In this document: positions 1 to 7,673 of the stretch, in pieces | How the letters are laid out: each line of letters starts with the position of its first letter | Position numbering within the stretch: position 1 is the first letter of the stretch | Origin: Acidimicrobiia bacterium UBA4744 | GTDB taxonomy: Bacteria > Actinomycetota > Acidimicrobiia > Spongiisociales > UBA4744 | Length of the DNA: 29,143 nt | NCBI GenBank assembly: GCA_002403855.1 | Contig: DHIO01000032.1 | Coordinates: 1 to 29,143, forward strand | Reading direction: 5' to 3' | Position numbers and translations under genes: made by a program | Notes under the pieces: generated by a model | What the model saw: the letters and a program-made list of their open reading frames with translations, nothing else | Database searches by the model: none | What the model was told of the DNA's origin: nothing

Positions 1-23
1 GGTAGCAGGTATCGGCTTCGTCG

Positions 24-1814
24 CTACTTCGTATAGATCTCATCGATCACGTGGCCGTACTTCTTGCCGATCACCGACCGCTTCACCTTGAGGGTCGGCG
101 TCAGCTCACCGCCCTCGATGGTGAAGTCCTCGTCGAGGATCCGGAACGTCCGCACCGATTCGGCCTTGGAGACCGCCTTGTTGGCCTCATCGATCGCCAC
201 CTGGACGGCTTCCAGAACATGCGGATGCACGGCCAATTCGGCCATGCTCAGATCGCCCAACTCCTTCTCCGCAGCCCACTCCGGGACGGTCTCCGGATCG
301 AGCGTTACCAGAGCGGCGATGAAAGGCTGAGCATCCCCGATCACCATGCACTGGCTGATCAGCGGGTGGGCGCGAATCAGGTCCTCGAGGACCGCCGGAG
401 CCACGTTCTTTCCTCCGGCAGTAACGATCAGCTCCTTCTTCCTTCCGGTTATCCGCAGAAAGCCCTCATGATCGAGTTCACCGACGTCGCCGGAGTGAAA
501 CCACCCGTCGCCACTGAACACCGCTTCTGTGGCGGCTTCGTTGTTCCAGTACCCCCTGAAGACACAACCGCCCTTGATCAGAATCTCGCCGTCGTCGGCA
601 ATCTTCACCGAGACACCGGGGATCGGATGACCGACAGTGCCGATTTTGATGTCGCCCGGGCGGTTGACGAAGGTGGCGGCGGTCGTTTCGGTGAGCCCGT
701 ATCCCTCCAGGACGGTGAGCCCGATGCCCCGGAAGAAGTGCCCGAGCCTCTCCCCGAGAGCCGCCCCTCCGGAGATGGCGTATTCAAGACGGCCGCCGAA
801 CACATCCCGCAGCTTCCCGAACAGGAGCTTGTCAAAGATGGCGTGGAGGGCTTTGGTTTTGAAGCTCACCTTGCCTGCCTGCTCCTCGCGTGAGAAGTCG
901 ACCGCTACGTTGACCCCGATGTCGAAGATCTTGCCCTTGCCTTCGGTATCTGCCTTGCGCTTGGCGCTGTTGTAGACCTTCTCGAAGACCCGGGGCACCG
1001 AGAACACCCAACGAGGCCTCAACATCGCCAATTCCTCGACGAGATTCTGGGCTCCCGTCGAGTAGCCGATCTTCACACCGGTAGTCACGCATCCGACCTG
1101 TACGACCTGGGCGAATGAGTGGGCGAGCGGGAGGAACATCAGGTTGGAGGAGCCCGGTTTGAAGAGGTCGGGCAGCCCCGCCACGACCTGCCGGACATCC
1201 CAAATGAAGTTGTGCTGGGTGAGAACGCATCCCTTGGGGCGCCCGGTCGTTCCAGATGTGTAGATGAGAAGCGCAATATCGTCCTGGTTGATCGCCTTGA
1301 TCCGCCGGTCTACCTCCTGACGGGCGTCGTCGGTAGCGGCAGCCTTGAGCTGGTCGATGCCGCCCCCCTCGATCACGAACTGGTGGCGGCAATCGGGGAG
1401 ATCGCCGGCGACCTCATCGAGAACCGCCTTGAGTTGGTCGTTCTCGCAGAACACCCCGACTGCTCCGCTGTCACCGACGATCCAGCGCACCTGCTCGGCC
1501 GAGGAGGTCTCGTAGATGGTGACGGCTGCACAATCCGCCGCCCAGATTGCGTACTGCAGATACGTGAACTCGTATCGTGTGGCGGAGAAGATCCCGATCC
1601 GCGAACCCGGCTCGATCCCCAAGGCCACGAGGCCCGCAGCCAGCTCCCTCACCTCGCGCACGAACTCTTCGGTGGTGATGTCGACGAAACGGTTGCCGTC
1701 CCGGTAGGCCAGCGCGGCTACGTGCGGATGGGTATCGGCCCGGGCCAGCAATGCCGCGATCGGGCTGTCGCCGGGCGGGACCTTCACGGCACCTGGGCTG
1801 GTGTACTCACGCAT
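24..1814 (-). CDS. Long-chain fatty-acid--CoA ligase (AMP-forming)
   Basis: This enzyme activates long-chain fatty acids to acyl-CoA through an acyl-adenylate, feeding beta-oxidation or lipid synthesis. The 596-residue protein shows the complete ANL-superfamily set: the P-loop YTSGTTGRPKG at 185-195, GYGLTE at 371-376, the SGD box near 441, the hinge GRKKELIVTAGGKN at 457-470, and a C-terminal lysine in LTPTLKVKR (K576/K578) expected to close on the adenylate. Length and architecture fit the FadD15-like long-chain group rather than short acetyl-CoA synthetases. The ATG is preceded by GGAGGAG, a strong Shine-Dalgarno. A CoA-transferase/racemase follows upstream on the same strand, which supports a role in fatty-acid catabolism. 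Chain-length preference cannot be read from the sequence. Confidence 0.93.
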   Translation of the reverse strand: MREYTSPGAVKVPPGDSPIAALLARADTHPHVAALAYRDGNRFVDITTEEFVREVRELAAGLVALGIEPGSRIGIFSATRYEFTYLQYAIWAADCAAVTIYETSSAEQVRWIVGDSGAVGVFCENDQLKAVLDEVAGDLPDCRHQFVIEGGGIDQLKAAATDDARQEVDRRIKAINQDDIALLIYTSGTTGRPKGCVLTQHNFIWDVRQVVAGLPDLFKPGSSNLMFLPLAHSFAQVVQVGCVTTGVKIGYSTGAQNLVEELAMLRPRWVFSVPRVFEKVYNSAKRKADTEGKGKIFDIGVNVAVDFSREEQAGKVSFKTKALHAIFDKLLFGKLRDVFGGRLEYAISGGAALGERLGHFFRGIGLTVLEGYGLTETTAATFVNRPGDIKIGTVGHPIPGVSVKIADDGEILIKGGCVFRGYWNNEAATEAVFSGDGWFHSGDVGELDHEGFLRITGRKKELIVTAGGKNVAPAVLEDLIRAHPLISQCMVIGDAQPFIAALVTLDPETVPEWAAEKELGDLSMAELAVHPHVLEAVQVAIDEANKAVSKAESVRTFRILDEDFTIEGGELTPTLKVKRSVIGKKYGHVIDEIYTK

Positions 1815-1950
1815 AGTCTTCTCCTCCGGCCGCAGACCGCCCGACGCCCGGGCAGTCCAAGGAACGCTCGCTGAGCGCGAATTCTAACTTGGCGCGGTCT
1901 CCCTCCGAAACGGTCATTCGCAATGACGACGCCTCCCGGGAGTCTTTCGG

Positions 1951-3123
1951 TCAACTCACCACTCCCGCTCGATGCAGGGAGTCTCGCTCCGGTTCGTCGA
2001 AGCCGAGTTCGGCCAGGATTTGATCGGTGTGCTGTCCGGCGACCGGCGGCGGCCCGGAGACCCGGCTGAAGGTGCGACTGAAGCGCGGAGCGGGACCCGG
2101 TTGGGTCACTCCACCCACCTCGACAAATGTCTGCCGGGCCTTGTGATGCGGATGGTTCGGAGCCTCCCCCATGGTCAGCACTGGAGCAACGCAGGCATCC
2201 GTGCCGGCGAACCGAGCTTCCCATTCCTTGCGGGTCCGGGTCTTGAAACGAGCGGCAATGCGGTGCTTCATCACCGGCCAGTGTTGGGCATCGAGTTGAT
2301 CCGGCTGGTCTCCTTCCAGCTCGAGCAGTTCGAGAAAACGGGCGTAGAACTGCGGCTCTATGGCCCCTACCGCCATGAAACCGCCGTCGGATGTCTCATA
2401 CACCTCATAGAAGGGAGCCCCCGTATCGAGGAGATTGGATCCCCTTCGATCGCTCCAGAGACCCATCGCTCGCATCCCGTGGACCATGGTGGTCAGCAGC
2501 GCGGACCCGTCGATCATCGCCGCGTCGACCACCTGGCCGACCCTCGAACCTCGAGCTTCGAAGAGGCCGGCCACCATGCCCAACGCCAGCAGCATCCCGC
2601 CGCCGCCGAAGTCGCCGACCAGATTCAAAGGCGGCACCGGCGGCTCATCGGCCCGGCCGATCGGGTAGAGCACACCGGACAGGGCAATGTAGTTGATATC
2701 GTGACCTGCCAGGGTGGACAGAGGGCCTTCTTGGCCCCACCCCGTCATTCGCCCATACACCAGGCGGGGATTGCGTTCCCGGCACACGTCGGGCCCGACG
2801 CCGAGCCGCTCCGCGACCCCGGGCCGGAAGCCCTCGATCAGCCCGTCGGCCCGTTCGGCCATCCGTAGAACGATTTCGATCCCGGCCGGATCCTTCAGGT
2901 CGATGCCAATCGAGCGTTTGCCGCGGTTCATCAGATCGAGCGATGACCCGCCGACGACCGGCCCGGCGGCTGCATCCGCCCGGTCGACTCTCACCACGTC
3001 GGCGCCCAGATCCGCCAGCATCATCCCGCAGAACGGCCCGGGCCCGATCGACGCGACTTCGACTATCGATACTCCCTGCAGCGGACCCACAGTCTTCCTC
3101 TTCGAGCCTGTGGTCAGGACCAT
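1951..3123 (-). CDS. CaiB/BaiF family CoA-transferase, alpha-methylacyl-CoA racemase type
   Basis: This is a class III CoA-transferase-fold protein that probably epimerises 2-methylacyl-CoA so that branched chains can be beta-oxidised. Family features are visible from LQGVSIVEVASIGPGPFCGM near residue 15, through the SLDLMNRGKRSIGIDL block at about 61-76, to GHDINYIALSG (His141) and VGDFGGGG (Asp171). The His and Asp are 30 residues apart, as in the catalytic pair of the M. tuberculosis racemase, which favours racemase over formyl- or succinyl-CoA transferase. An in-frame ATG 16 codons further upstream exists, but the chosen ATG has AGGAG at good spacing and gives a normal N-terminus (390 residues). 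It lies 136 bp upstream of the acyl-CoA ligase on the same strand, possibly co-transcribed. Confidence 0.85.
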   Translation of the reverse strand: MVLTTGSKRKTVGPLQGVSIVEVASIGPGPFCGMMLADLGADVVRVDRADAAAGPVVGGSSLDLMNRGKRSIGIDLKDPAGIEIVLRMAERADGLIEGFRPGVAERLGVGPDVCRERNPRLVYGRMTGWGQEGPLSTLAGHDINYIALSGVLYPIGRADEPPVPPLNLVGDFGGGGMLLALGMVAGLFEARGSRVGQVVDAAMIDGSALLTTMVHGMRAMGLWSDRRGSNLLDTGAPFYEVYETSDGGFMAVGAIEPQFYARFLELLELEGDQPDQLDAQHWPVMKHRIAARFKTRTRKEWEARFAGTDACVAPVLTMGEAPNHPHHKARQTFVEVGGVTQPGPAPRFSRTFSRVSGPPPVAGQHTDQILAELGFDEPERDSLHRAGVVS

Positions 3124-3492
3124 ACCGGGTCTTCTCCTGCCCAGGTAAGTACATCCCTCGAGCTTGGCCACAGCGTGTTGCGGCGTGAACCCGCGTACCC
3201 TCGACGCTCTAGGAGATGGGAGGATCCGGGGCCCTTCGGTCCGGCCGCGGATCTCCGATCATTCCGTGCTCCCGATCCGGATCGGCGGTGTCTCGACCGG
3301 TGCCGGGCTCACGATCGGACCCAACCCTCGTTCCCCACCGACATCGACGCGTTGTGGCCGGCTCTTGCCATACGACCATAAGGTCGGCCCTATCGGGGTA
3401 CCGTCGCGTCGACCAACCGGTTGTCGCCATCTCTGAGGTCACGGATGTGGCGACCGATTCTGGGTGGGATGGGGGCGGGATCCGGTTCGCGC
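3124..3492. other. Intergenic region, no gene recognised
   Basis: This 369-bp gap lies between the racemase start and the cytochrome stop, both on minus. Short open frames cross it on both strands but none has recognisable content. It contains a perfect 14-bp palindrome at 3272-3285 (CCGATCCGGATCGG), which could be an operator or chance in GC-rich DNA. It should also hold the promoter of the racemase/ligase pair; no convincing -35/-10 pair was found. Confidence 0.5.
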
Positions 3493-3840
3493 TCAAACCC
3501 CACCTGCGCGCTGAACGGCGAGAATGTACTCGATCACTCGGGTGATCTGGTCGTCGGTGAGCGTCGACCCGAACGATGGCATCCTCCCCTTGCCGCTGGT
3601 GATGGTGATCTCGTAGTACTCGAGCGGGCGGTCGACGGCTTCCGAGCCGGGACCCAGGGCCGGCCCGATGGCTCCGCTCAGGTCCCTGCGGTGACAGGAA
3701 GAGCAGCGAGCGTTGTAGATCTCCTCGCCGTCGGCGTCTTCCGCCAAGCCGGATCCGCATCCCGCCAGCAGGCTTGCACTGAGCAGGACCAGCACGAGCA
3801 GCAGCGGCATGCACACCCGGCGGGCACAAGTCAGGGCCAT
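3493..3840 (-). CDS. Lipoprotein c-type cytochrome (monohaem)
   Basis: A small electron carrier anchored outside the membrane by lipidation. The 115-residue product has a hydrophobic signal ending in the lipobox LLAGC (Cys28), then one haem-binding CSSCH at 46-50 and a distal ligand candidate Met87 in GRMPSF, followed by the C-terminal helix DDQITRVIEYI typical of class I cytochrome c. It resembles the small cytochrome domains that serve terminal oxidases. No oxidase genes are nearby. The start has no Shine-Dalgarno, but TATTCT ends exactly 6 nt before the ATG, which supports this start and leaderless transcription. An internal ATG at 3810 is an alternative that would still leave a signal peptide. 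Confidence 0.88.
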   Translation of the reverse strand: MALTCARRVCMPLLLVLVLLSASLLAGCGSGLAEDADGEEIYNARCSSCHRRDLSGAIGPALGPGSEAVDRPLEYYEITITSGKGRMPSFGSTLTDDQITRVIEYILAVQRAGGV

Positions 3841-3846
3841 GGCTGA

Positions 3847-3852
3847 AGAATA
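3847..3852 (-). promoter_or_regulatory. -10 hexamer TATTCT, leaderless cytochrome gene
   Basis: On the minus strand TATTCT is followed by six nucleotides and then the ATG at 3840. A transcription start 6-7 nt after a TANNNT box would fall on the start codon. There is no Shine-Dalgarno and no good -35. Confidence 0.5.
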
Positions 3853-3871
3853 GCGATGAGCGGCAACCCGA

Positions 3872-4372
3872 CTAGGCGATGCCGAACAGCGAACTGCCCC
3901 CCTGCCAGAGCACCGTCACTACGACGCCGGCGATGAGCACGCCGATGGTGATCAACCCGAAGGCTTTGCGACGCTCGACGCCGAAGACAAAGGCGGCCAG
4001 CGCTCCGCTCCAGGCACCCGTTATCGGCAACGGGATGGCGACGAACGTGATCAGGGCCAAGTCTCGCAATCGGTCGAAGCGGGCCGTGTGGCGCCGCCTG
4101 GTATGGGAATAGAGACGTTCCAGGAATCGGTGTAAACCACCCCAGTGATCCTCGGCCCACTTCGTCACCGGGCCCAGGAACAAAAGGATGAACGGCACTG
4201 GAAGCAGGTTGCCCACCACAGACCAGACGTACGCTTGCCAAACCGGCATATCGAGGACGCCGAGCGCAAAAGGTATCGCGCCGCGCAACTCGAACACCGG
4301 CAGGGTTGCGAGCAGCATCACCGCCAACGGCTCCGGAAAGTCACGGACGAAAGCCTCGATCGATTCGCGCAT
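3872..4372 (-). CDS. PF06695-type membrane protein (putative small multidrug exporter family, COG2426)
   Basis: An integral membrane protein of 166 residues whose substrate is unknown; the family name (small multidrug export) is historical. Visible are about four hydrophobic segments, the signature ELRGAIPFALG near 28-38, a conserved GNLLPVPFILLFLGP stretch at 54-68, and the Pro/Gly-rich PLPITGAWSGALAAF at about 114-128, all typical of the family. A charged cytoplasmic loop with many Arg lies at 75-103. The frame stays open for 82 codons upstream, but that extension has no membrane character and the ATG at 4372 gives a normal family N-terminus. No clear Shine-Dalgarno. It is 31 bp upstream of the cytochrome start on the same strand. 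Confidence 0.8.
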   Translation of the reverse strand: MRESIEAFVRDFPEPLAVMLLATLPVFELRGAIPFALGVLDMPVWQAYVWSVVGNLLPVPFILLFLGPVTKWAEDHWGGLHRFLERLYSHTRRRHTARFDRLRDLALITFVAIPLPITGAWSGALAAFVFGVERRKAFGLITIGVLIAGVVVTVLWQGGSSLFGIA

Positions 4373-4462
4373 CGAATGGGGAGTATTGCAGGGATGCAGC
4401 TGCACACCGGTCCACTGCGATCCCTCGACGGTCGGGAACCGGCGATGTCTGCCCGGTCGACA

Positions 4463-4492
4463 TTGACACCGCGCGCCTGCGTTACGTAGGAT
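4463..4492 (+). promoter_or_regulatory. Sigma70-like promoter TTGACA-N18-TAGGAT
   Basis: A consensus -35 TTGACA (4463-4468) is separated by 18 nt from TAGGAT (4487-4492). This is the best-matching promoter seen in the window, yet no protein gene follows on the plus strand. The predicted transcription start is near 4499, at a purine-rich GGGAGG run that opens the hairpin series described in the next entry. Confidence 0.55.
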
Positions 4493-4498
4493 CGGGAG

Positions 4499-4652
4499 GT
4501 GCTGGGAGGCCCAACGCCCCAGCGCGAGCCAGTAAGAAAGGCAATGGGTCACGAGTCCGGACTCCCTGGCGCCGGCTCGGCAAACGGCCCTTTGCAGCTC
4601 CTCTCGCGAGGAGCACACGAGGCTCCGGCTCTACCCCCTTGCCGGAGCCTCG
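4499..4652 (+). ncRNA. Candidate structured non-coding RNA (unclassified)
   Basis: Downstream of the promoter are several perfect hairpins in series: GCTGGG/CCCAGC (4501-4506/4518-4523); CGAGCC/GGCTCG enclosing about 43 nt (4525-4530/4574-4579) with a palindromic core GAGTCCGGACTC; GCAAA/TTTGC (4580-4584/4591-4595); GCTCCTC/GAGGAGC with a 4-nt loop (4597-4603/4608-4614); and a 12-bp perfect stem (4618-4629/4641-4652) with an 11-nt C-rich loop. The last stem could terminate transcription, though only TC follows rather than a T tract. I could not match it to SRP RNA, RNase P, tmRNA, 6S or the common riboswitches. The C-rich loop faintly recalls 6C RNA, but two such loops would be needed. On the minus strand it would instead be a leader of the PF06695 gene. 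Confidence 0.4.
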
Positions 4653-4844
4653 TCAATGCAAGGCCGGCTGCAGTCTCAAGCACCCGTCCGGTTGGGGACG
4701 CGGAACAGAACCCAGAGGATTCTTTCGATGGAGTTGCGGGGTCGAAACGGATGCCGATCGGTCGCGAGGAATCCGGCCTTCCGCTCATCGGTTCGGTGGT
4801 GTGTCAGTGACCCACAGTGGTCGAAGATCGACCTCGTTCCGCGG
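4653..4844. other. Intergenic, nothing recognised
   Basis: These 192 bp lie between the candidate RNA and the end of the second FlgM-like gene. Overlapping short open frames on both strands have no recognisable content, and no T-tailed terminator was found for the ychF-side transcript. Confidence 0.4.
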
Positions 4845-5042
4845 TCAGAAGAGAGACCGCAGATCGCCCGGACGGGGGACGCGATTCCCCCATTTCGGTC
4901 GTCCATGGAGGATGGCGTGGGCAATATCGATAGCCGGCACGAAGTATTTGCCCTCAGCGATCAGGCGCGAGAGCTCTTCAAGACGCTCCCGACGACTGAT
5001 GATTCGAGGCGTCTCGCCGGCCAGGGTTTCGGTCGATTCCAT
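4845..5042 (-). CDS. Small FlgM-like protein 2 (anti-sigma-like C-terminal motif)
   Basis: A 65-residue soluble protein. Its core (RERLEELSRLIAEGKYFVP, then IDIAHAIL) has the pattern of the C-terminal helices of FlgM anti-sigma-28 factors: a helix ending in I..G.Y.V followed by an IA-type helix. The N-terminal disordered part of normal FlgM (about 90-100 residues) is short. It matches its upstream neighbour in the same motif, so the two look like a tandem duplication. The ATG is 2 nt after the neighbour's stop, pointing to translational coupling; a TTG 11 codons earlier is possible but has no Shine-Dalgarno. The C-terminus is longer and basic. No flagellar or sigma gene is in view, so the target is unknown. 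Confidence 0.5.
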   Translation of the reverse strand: MESTETLAGETPRIISRRERLEELSRLIAEGKYFVPAIDIAHAILHGRPKWGNRVPRPGDLRSLF

Positions 5043-5044
5043 CT

Positions 5045-5245
5045 CTAATTGGCATCGGCATTCGAGCCCTCCCAACTTGAGGAATCCGCCTCATCCCATC
5101 CGGCCTCGGCCATGAGGGCTTCGGCCACTTTTTCGGCCGGCACATGATATCGACCCGATTCGATCAGGTTTTTGATCTCCCGCACGACCCGCCGCCGCGC
5201 TATTTGGTCGGCCCCCGGTCGAAGGCGGTATCGAGGACCACTCAC
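5045..5245 (-). CDS. Small FlgM-like protein 1 (anti-sigma-like C-terminal motif)
   Basis: A 66-residue protein with basic N-terminus and acidic tail. Its centre VVREIKNLIESGRYHVP then EKVAEALM is close to the FlgM C-terminal consensus (long helix, I..G.Y.V, then an A-rich helix), the part of FlgM that binds sigma-28. It starts at GTG 10 nt after the ychF stop, with no strong Shine-Dalgarno, so it is probably read from the ychF transcript. Its partner 2 nt downstream shares the motif. Known: FlgM proteins hold sigma-28 inactive. Inferred: these mini-versions may bind an alternative sigma factor. A fortuitous helix-turn similarity cannot be excluded. Confidence 0.55.
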   Translation of the reverse strand: MSGPRYRLRPGADQIARRRVVREIKNLIESGRYHVPAEKVAEALMAEAGWDEADSSSWEGSNADAN

Positions 5246-5255
5246 AGCCCGACCA

Positions 5256-6335
5256 TCACACTGAGAACCGGACGAGCATCACATCACTCTCGGTGACCGT
5301 GTAGTCCTTGCCTTCCACCCGGACGTGACCGGCCTTCTTGGCCTCATCCCATCCTCCATCTCCGATCACCACCGGTAGAGGTGCCACCTCGGCACGAATG
5401 AACCCGCGCTGCATGTCCGAGTGGACCTTGCCTGCCGCATCCGGGGCCCGGGCGCCCTTCTGGATCGTCCAAGCATGGGATTCTTTCGGTCCGAGCGTGT
5501 AGAAGCTGATCAAGTTCATGGCGCGGTAGGCGGCCCGGACCACCTTGTCGAGGGCACCTTGCCCGAGTCCCAACCCTTCGAACAACTCTCGCCGGTCCTC
5601 CGGCGAGAGCAAGGTCCCCTCCTCCTCGAGCTGGGCGGATACCACCACGATGGTGTCTCCGCCTGGAACCAGGGTTTCCAGTTCCTCGATGATGTCGAGT
5701 GAGTCACCGGAGTCTTCGGCGACGTTCACCACCCATACAGCCGGTTTGAGAGTGAGCGGCGCCATGTCCCGGAACGCGACCAGCTGATCGTCTTCCCAGT
5801 GTTCGGTTCGAAGCTGCATGCCTTCTTCGAGAAGGGCTGCAGCACGCGAGATCGCTTGGGCGGCACCCTTCTTCCCTGCATCGGCGGTCGCTTCCTTGAC
5901 GATCTTCTCCCTCCGTCGTTCAAAAACCTCGAGGTCGGCCAGCGTCAGTTCCACGAGTAATTCCTGCGCCTGGGCCAGGGCATCGGTACCGGACTCATCC
6001 GACGGGACGGCTTCATCTTCGAATGACCGCAGGACGATGGCCAGGGCTTCCATTTCGCGGAGTCGCCCGAGGAACCGGGCACCGAATCCGGCACCATGGC
6101 CCGGCTTGACCATGGCCGGGAGATCGAGGAGTTCGAGGGTGGCGTGCACCGTCTTGGCCGAACCCTCCAGCCGGGCAGCTTCATCGAGATCAGGGTCCGG
6201 TATTTTGGCGACTCCCACGTTGGGGTCGGCAGTCGAGAAAGGATGGGCCGCGGTGGGAGCGTTCAGGCCGGTGAGGGCATTGAAGAAGGTCGTCTTGCCA
6301 ACGTTGGGGAAACCGACGATACCGATACGTGCCAC
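5256..6335 (-). CDS. ychF: YchF/Obg-like ATPase
   Basis: A conserved ribosome-associated P-loop ATPase of the Obg/HflX class, implicated in translation and stress responses. The 359-residue product (E. coli YchF has 363) shows G1 GFPNVGKTT at 8-16, the switch region around HPFSTADPNVG, a G3 variant DLPAMVKPGHGAG at 71-83, and NVAE at 204-207 replacing the GTP-specific NKxD, which fits ATP preference. The C-terminal TGS-like domain shows FYTLGPKESHAWTI and GFIRAEVAPLPVV. The frame is open for 74 further codons upstream, but GTG at 6335 gives the family N-terminus VARIGIVGFP. TACACT lies 9 nt before this GTG. Two FlgM-like genes follow 10 nt after the stop. Confidence 0.95.
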   Translation of the reverse strand: MARIGIVGFPNVGKTTFFNALTGLNAPTAAHPFSTADPNVGVAKIPDPDLDEAARLEGSAKTVHATLELLDLPAMVKPGHGAGFGARFLGRLREMEALAIVLRSFEDEAVPSDESGTDALAQAQELLVELTLADLEVFERRREKIVKEATADAGKKGAAQAISRAAALLEEGMQLRTEHWEDDQLVAFRDMAPLTLKPAVWVVNVAEDSGDSLDIIEELETLVPGGDTIVVVSAQLEEEGTLLSPEDRRELFEGLGLGQGALDKVVRAAYRAMNLISFYTLGPKESHAWTIQKGARAPDAAGKVHSDMQRGFIRAEVAPLPVVIGDGGWDEAKKAGHVRVEGKDYTVTESDVMLVRFSV

Positions 6336-6344
6336 GGAAACCTG

Positions 6345-6350
6345 AGTGTA
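6345..6350 (-). promoter_or_regulatory. -10 hexamer TACACT for ychF
   Basis: On minus, TACACT is followed by 9 nt and the GTG at 6335, so the leader would be zero to three nucleotides. GGAGGG lies further upstream and would sit inside the promoter, too far from the GTG to serve as a ribosome binding site. Confidence 0.4.
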
Positions 6351-6372
6351 ACCCTCCGGATGGGGGATGCGG

Positions 6373-6378
6373 TAGCGT
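6373..6378 (+). promoter_or_regulatory. -10 hexamer TAGCGT for gpsA
   Basis: TAGCGT lies 27 nt before the gpsA GTG, which has its own AGGAGG, giving a short leader of about 20 nt. It sits in the 70-bp divergent spacer shared with ychF. No convincing -35. Confidence 0.3.
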
Positions 6379-6405
6379 GCAACCGGGAGCTCAGAGGAGG
6401 ACATC

Positions 6406-7401
6406 GTGAAGATCGCCGTGATCGGAGCCGGTTCGTGGGGAACGACCGTGGCCTGCCTGGCCGCCCAGCGGCACGGCACCGTGCTATGGGCGCGACGGCC
6501 CGAATTGGCGGAGACCATCAACGAGGAACGACGCAACGAACAATACCTGCCGGGCACCGAGATTCCCTACAGCCTCACCGTCACCAGCGACCTCGAAACT
6601 GCCGTCCGGGGAGCCGAGCTACTCGTAATGGGGGTCCCATCCCACGGGTACCGGGAGGTCCTGTCTCGGGCAGCGGCCGTCGTGCCGGAGGAGGCGGCCG
6701 TCCTGAGTCTATCCAAGGGAATAGAACAAGGAAGCCTCACGCGAATGACGGAGGTCTCCCGCGAGGAACTCCCGGACCACGATCCAAACATCATCGGGGT
6801 TCTGAGCGGACCCAACCTGGCGAGAGAGGTGATCGCCGGCCAACCGGCCGCCACCGTCATCGCCATGAACAACGTCCCCCGGGCCCGGGCCATCCAGCAG
6901 GTCTTCATGTCACCGTCGTTTCGGGTCTATACCAACACCGACGTGATCGGCTGCGAGATCGCCGGAGCGCTCAAGAACGTGATGGCCATCGCCGCCGGAA
7001 TGGCCAGGGGACTCGGGTTCGGCGATAACACGCTGGCGACGTTGATCACTCGAGCATTGGCGGAACTGACCCGGTTGGGCGTTGCGATGGGGGGCGAACC
7101 GCGCACCTTCGCAGGGTTGGCCGGCATCGGCGACCTGATCGCCACCTGTGTCAGTTCCCAGAGCCGGAACAACCGTGTCGGCACCGAGTTGGGCAGAGGC
7201 CGCTCGCTCGAAGACATCATCGATGAGATGGATATGGTCGCCGAAGGTGTCAAGACCACCAGGGCCGTGCTCGACCTGGCCGAACGACACGGAATTGACA
7301 TGCCCATCGCCCATCAGGTGGGACGGGTGTTGTATGAACAGGCCCGACCGCGTGATGCCGTCCTGGCATTGATGACCAGAGAGGCGAAGGCGGAGAACTA
7401 G
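6406..7401 (+). CDS. gpsA: Glycerol-3-phosphate dehydrogenase [NAD(P)+]
   Basis: Cytosolic enzyme reducing dihydroxyacetone phosphate to sn-glycerol-3-phosphate, the backbone for phospholipid synthesis. The 331-residue product has the Rossmann motif GAGSWGTT at 7-14, SLSKGIE (Lys104), SGPNLAREV at 134-142, and GALKNVMAIAAG with the conserved catalytic Lys190, followed by GLGFGDNTLATLITRAL and FAGLAGIGDLIATC in the substrate domain. Length is normal. It starts with GTG, preceded by AGGAGG at 6-nt spacing. It is divergent from ychF with a 70-bp spacer. No close downstream partner. Confidence 0.96.
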   Translation: MKIAVIGAGSWGTTVACLAAQRHGTVLWARRPELAETINEERRNEQYLPGTEIPYSLTVTSDLETAVRGAELLVMGVPSHGYREVLSRAAAVVPEEAAVLSLSKGIEQGSLTRMTEVSREELPDHDPNIIGVLSGPNLAREVIAGQPAATVIAMNNVPRARAIQQVFMSPSFRVYTNTDVIGCEIAGALKNVMAIAAGMARGLGFGDNTLATLITRALAELTRLGVAMGGEPRTFAGLAGIGDLIATCVSSQSRNNRVGTELGRGRSLEDIIDEMDMVAEGVKTTRAVLDLAERHGIDMPIAHQVGRVLYEQARPRDAVLALMTREAKAEN

Positions 7402-7673
7402 AGGTTTGCGGTCCGACCTCGGACTCCCGTGAGATACCCCAGGTCTCGGTGAGCCGATCGAGGACCCGGCTCCGAAGACAATCGCTCGGCTGCCAGGTTC
7501 CCCGCACCACACGGCTCTCGGGGCTCTCCGGGCTGCCGGGGAACGGTCAATCCGGCCGGCATAGCGGTCCATCGCCGTGGGCTCTCCACCGCCGTGTCCT
7601 CGGAAGACACCTGCACACTGGGAACCGCCTAGTGGCCACTTGCGTCTCAAGGACGAACCACCCGGGAGGGTAT
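7402..7673. other. Intergenic leader region upstream of the DUF4349 gene
   Basis: This 272-bp gap holds no recognisable gene, although frames are open through it. It contains an 8-bp perfect inverted repeat (GTTCCCCG at 7497-7504, CGGGGAAC at 7537-7544) enclosing 32 nt, which could form a leader stem in the DUF4349 transcript. No T-tailed terminator for gpsA and no clear promoter were found. Confidence 0.35.

Noticed and set aside
3272..3285. Perfect 14-bp palindrome as an operator
   Set aside because: No regulator gene is nearby and there is no promoter overlap. Palindromes of this kind are not rare in GC-rich DNA.
4499..4652. Known riboswitch (SAM-IV, glycine, c-di-GMP, ZTP) at the hairpin region
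   Set aside because: Short matches such as GGGTCACGAG and CGGCAAAC look suggestive, but the conserved cores do not line up and no plus-strand gene follows.
4306..5115. 269-codon open frame on plus
   Set aside because: Crosses the candidate RNA and is antisense to the FlgM-like genes. Arg/Ser/Pro-rich with no domain or start signal.
4845..5245. Toxin-antitoxin pair
   Set aside because: The two small proteins share one motif with each other and neither resembles a toxin. A duplicated FlgM-like pair fits better.
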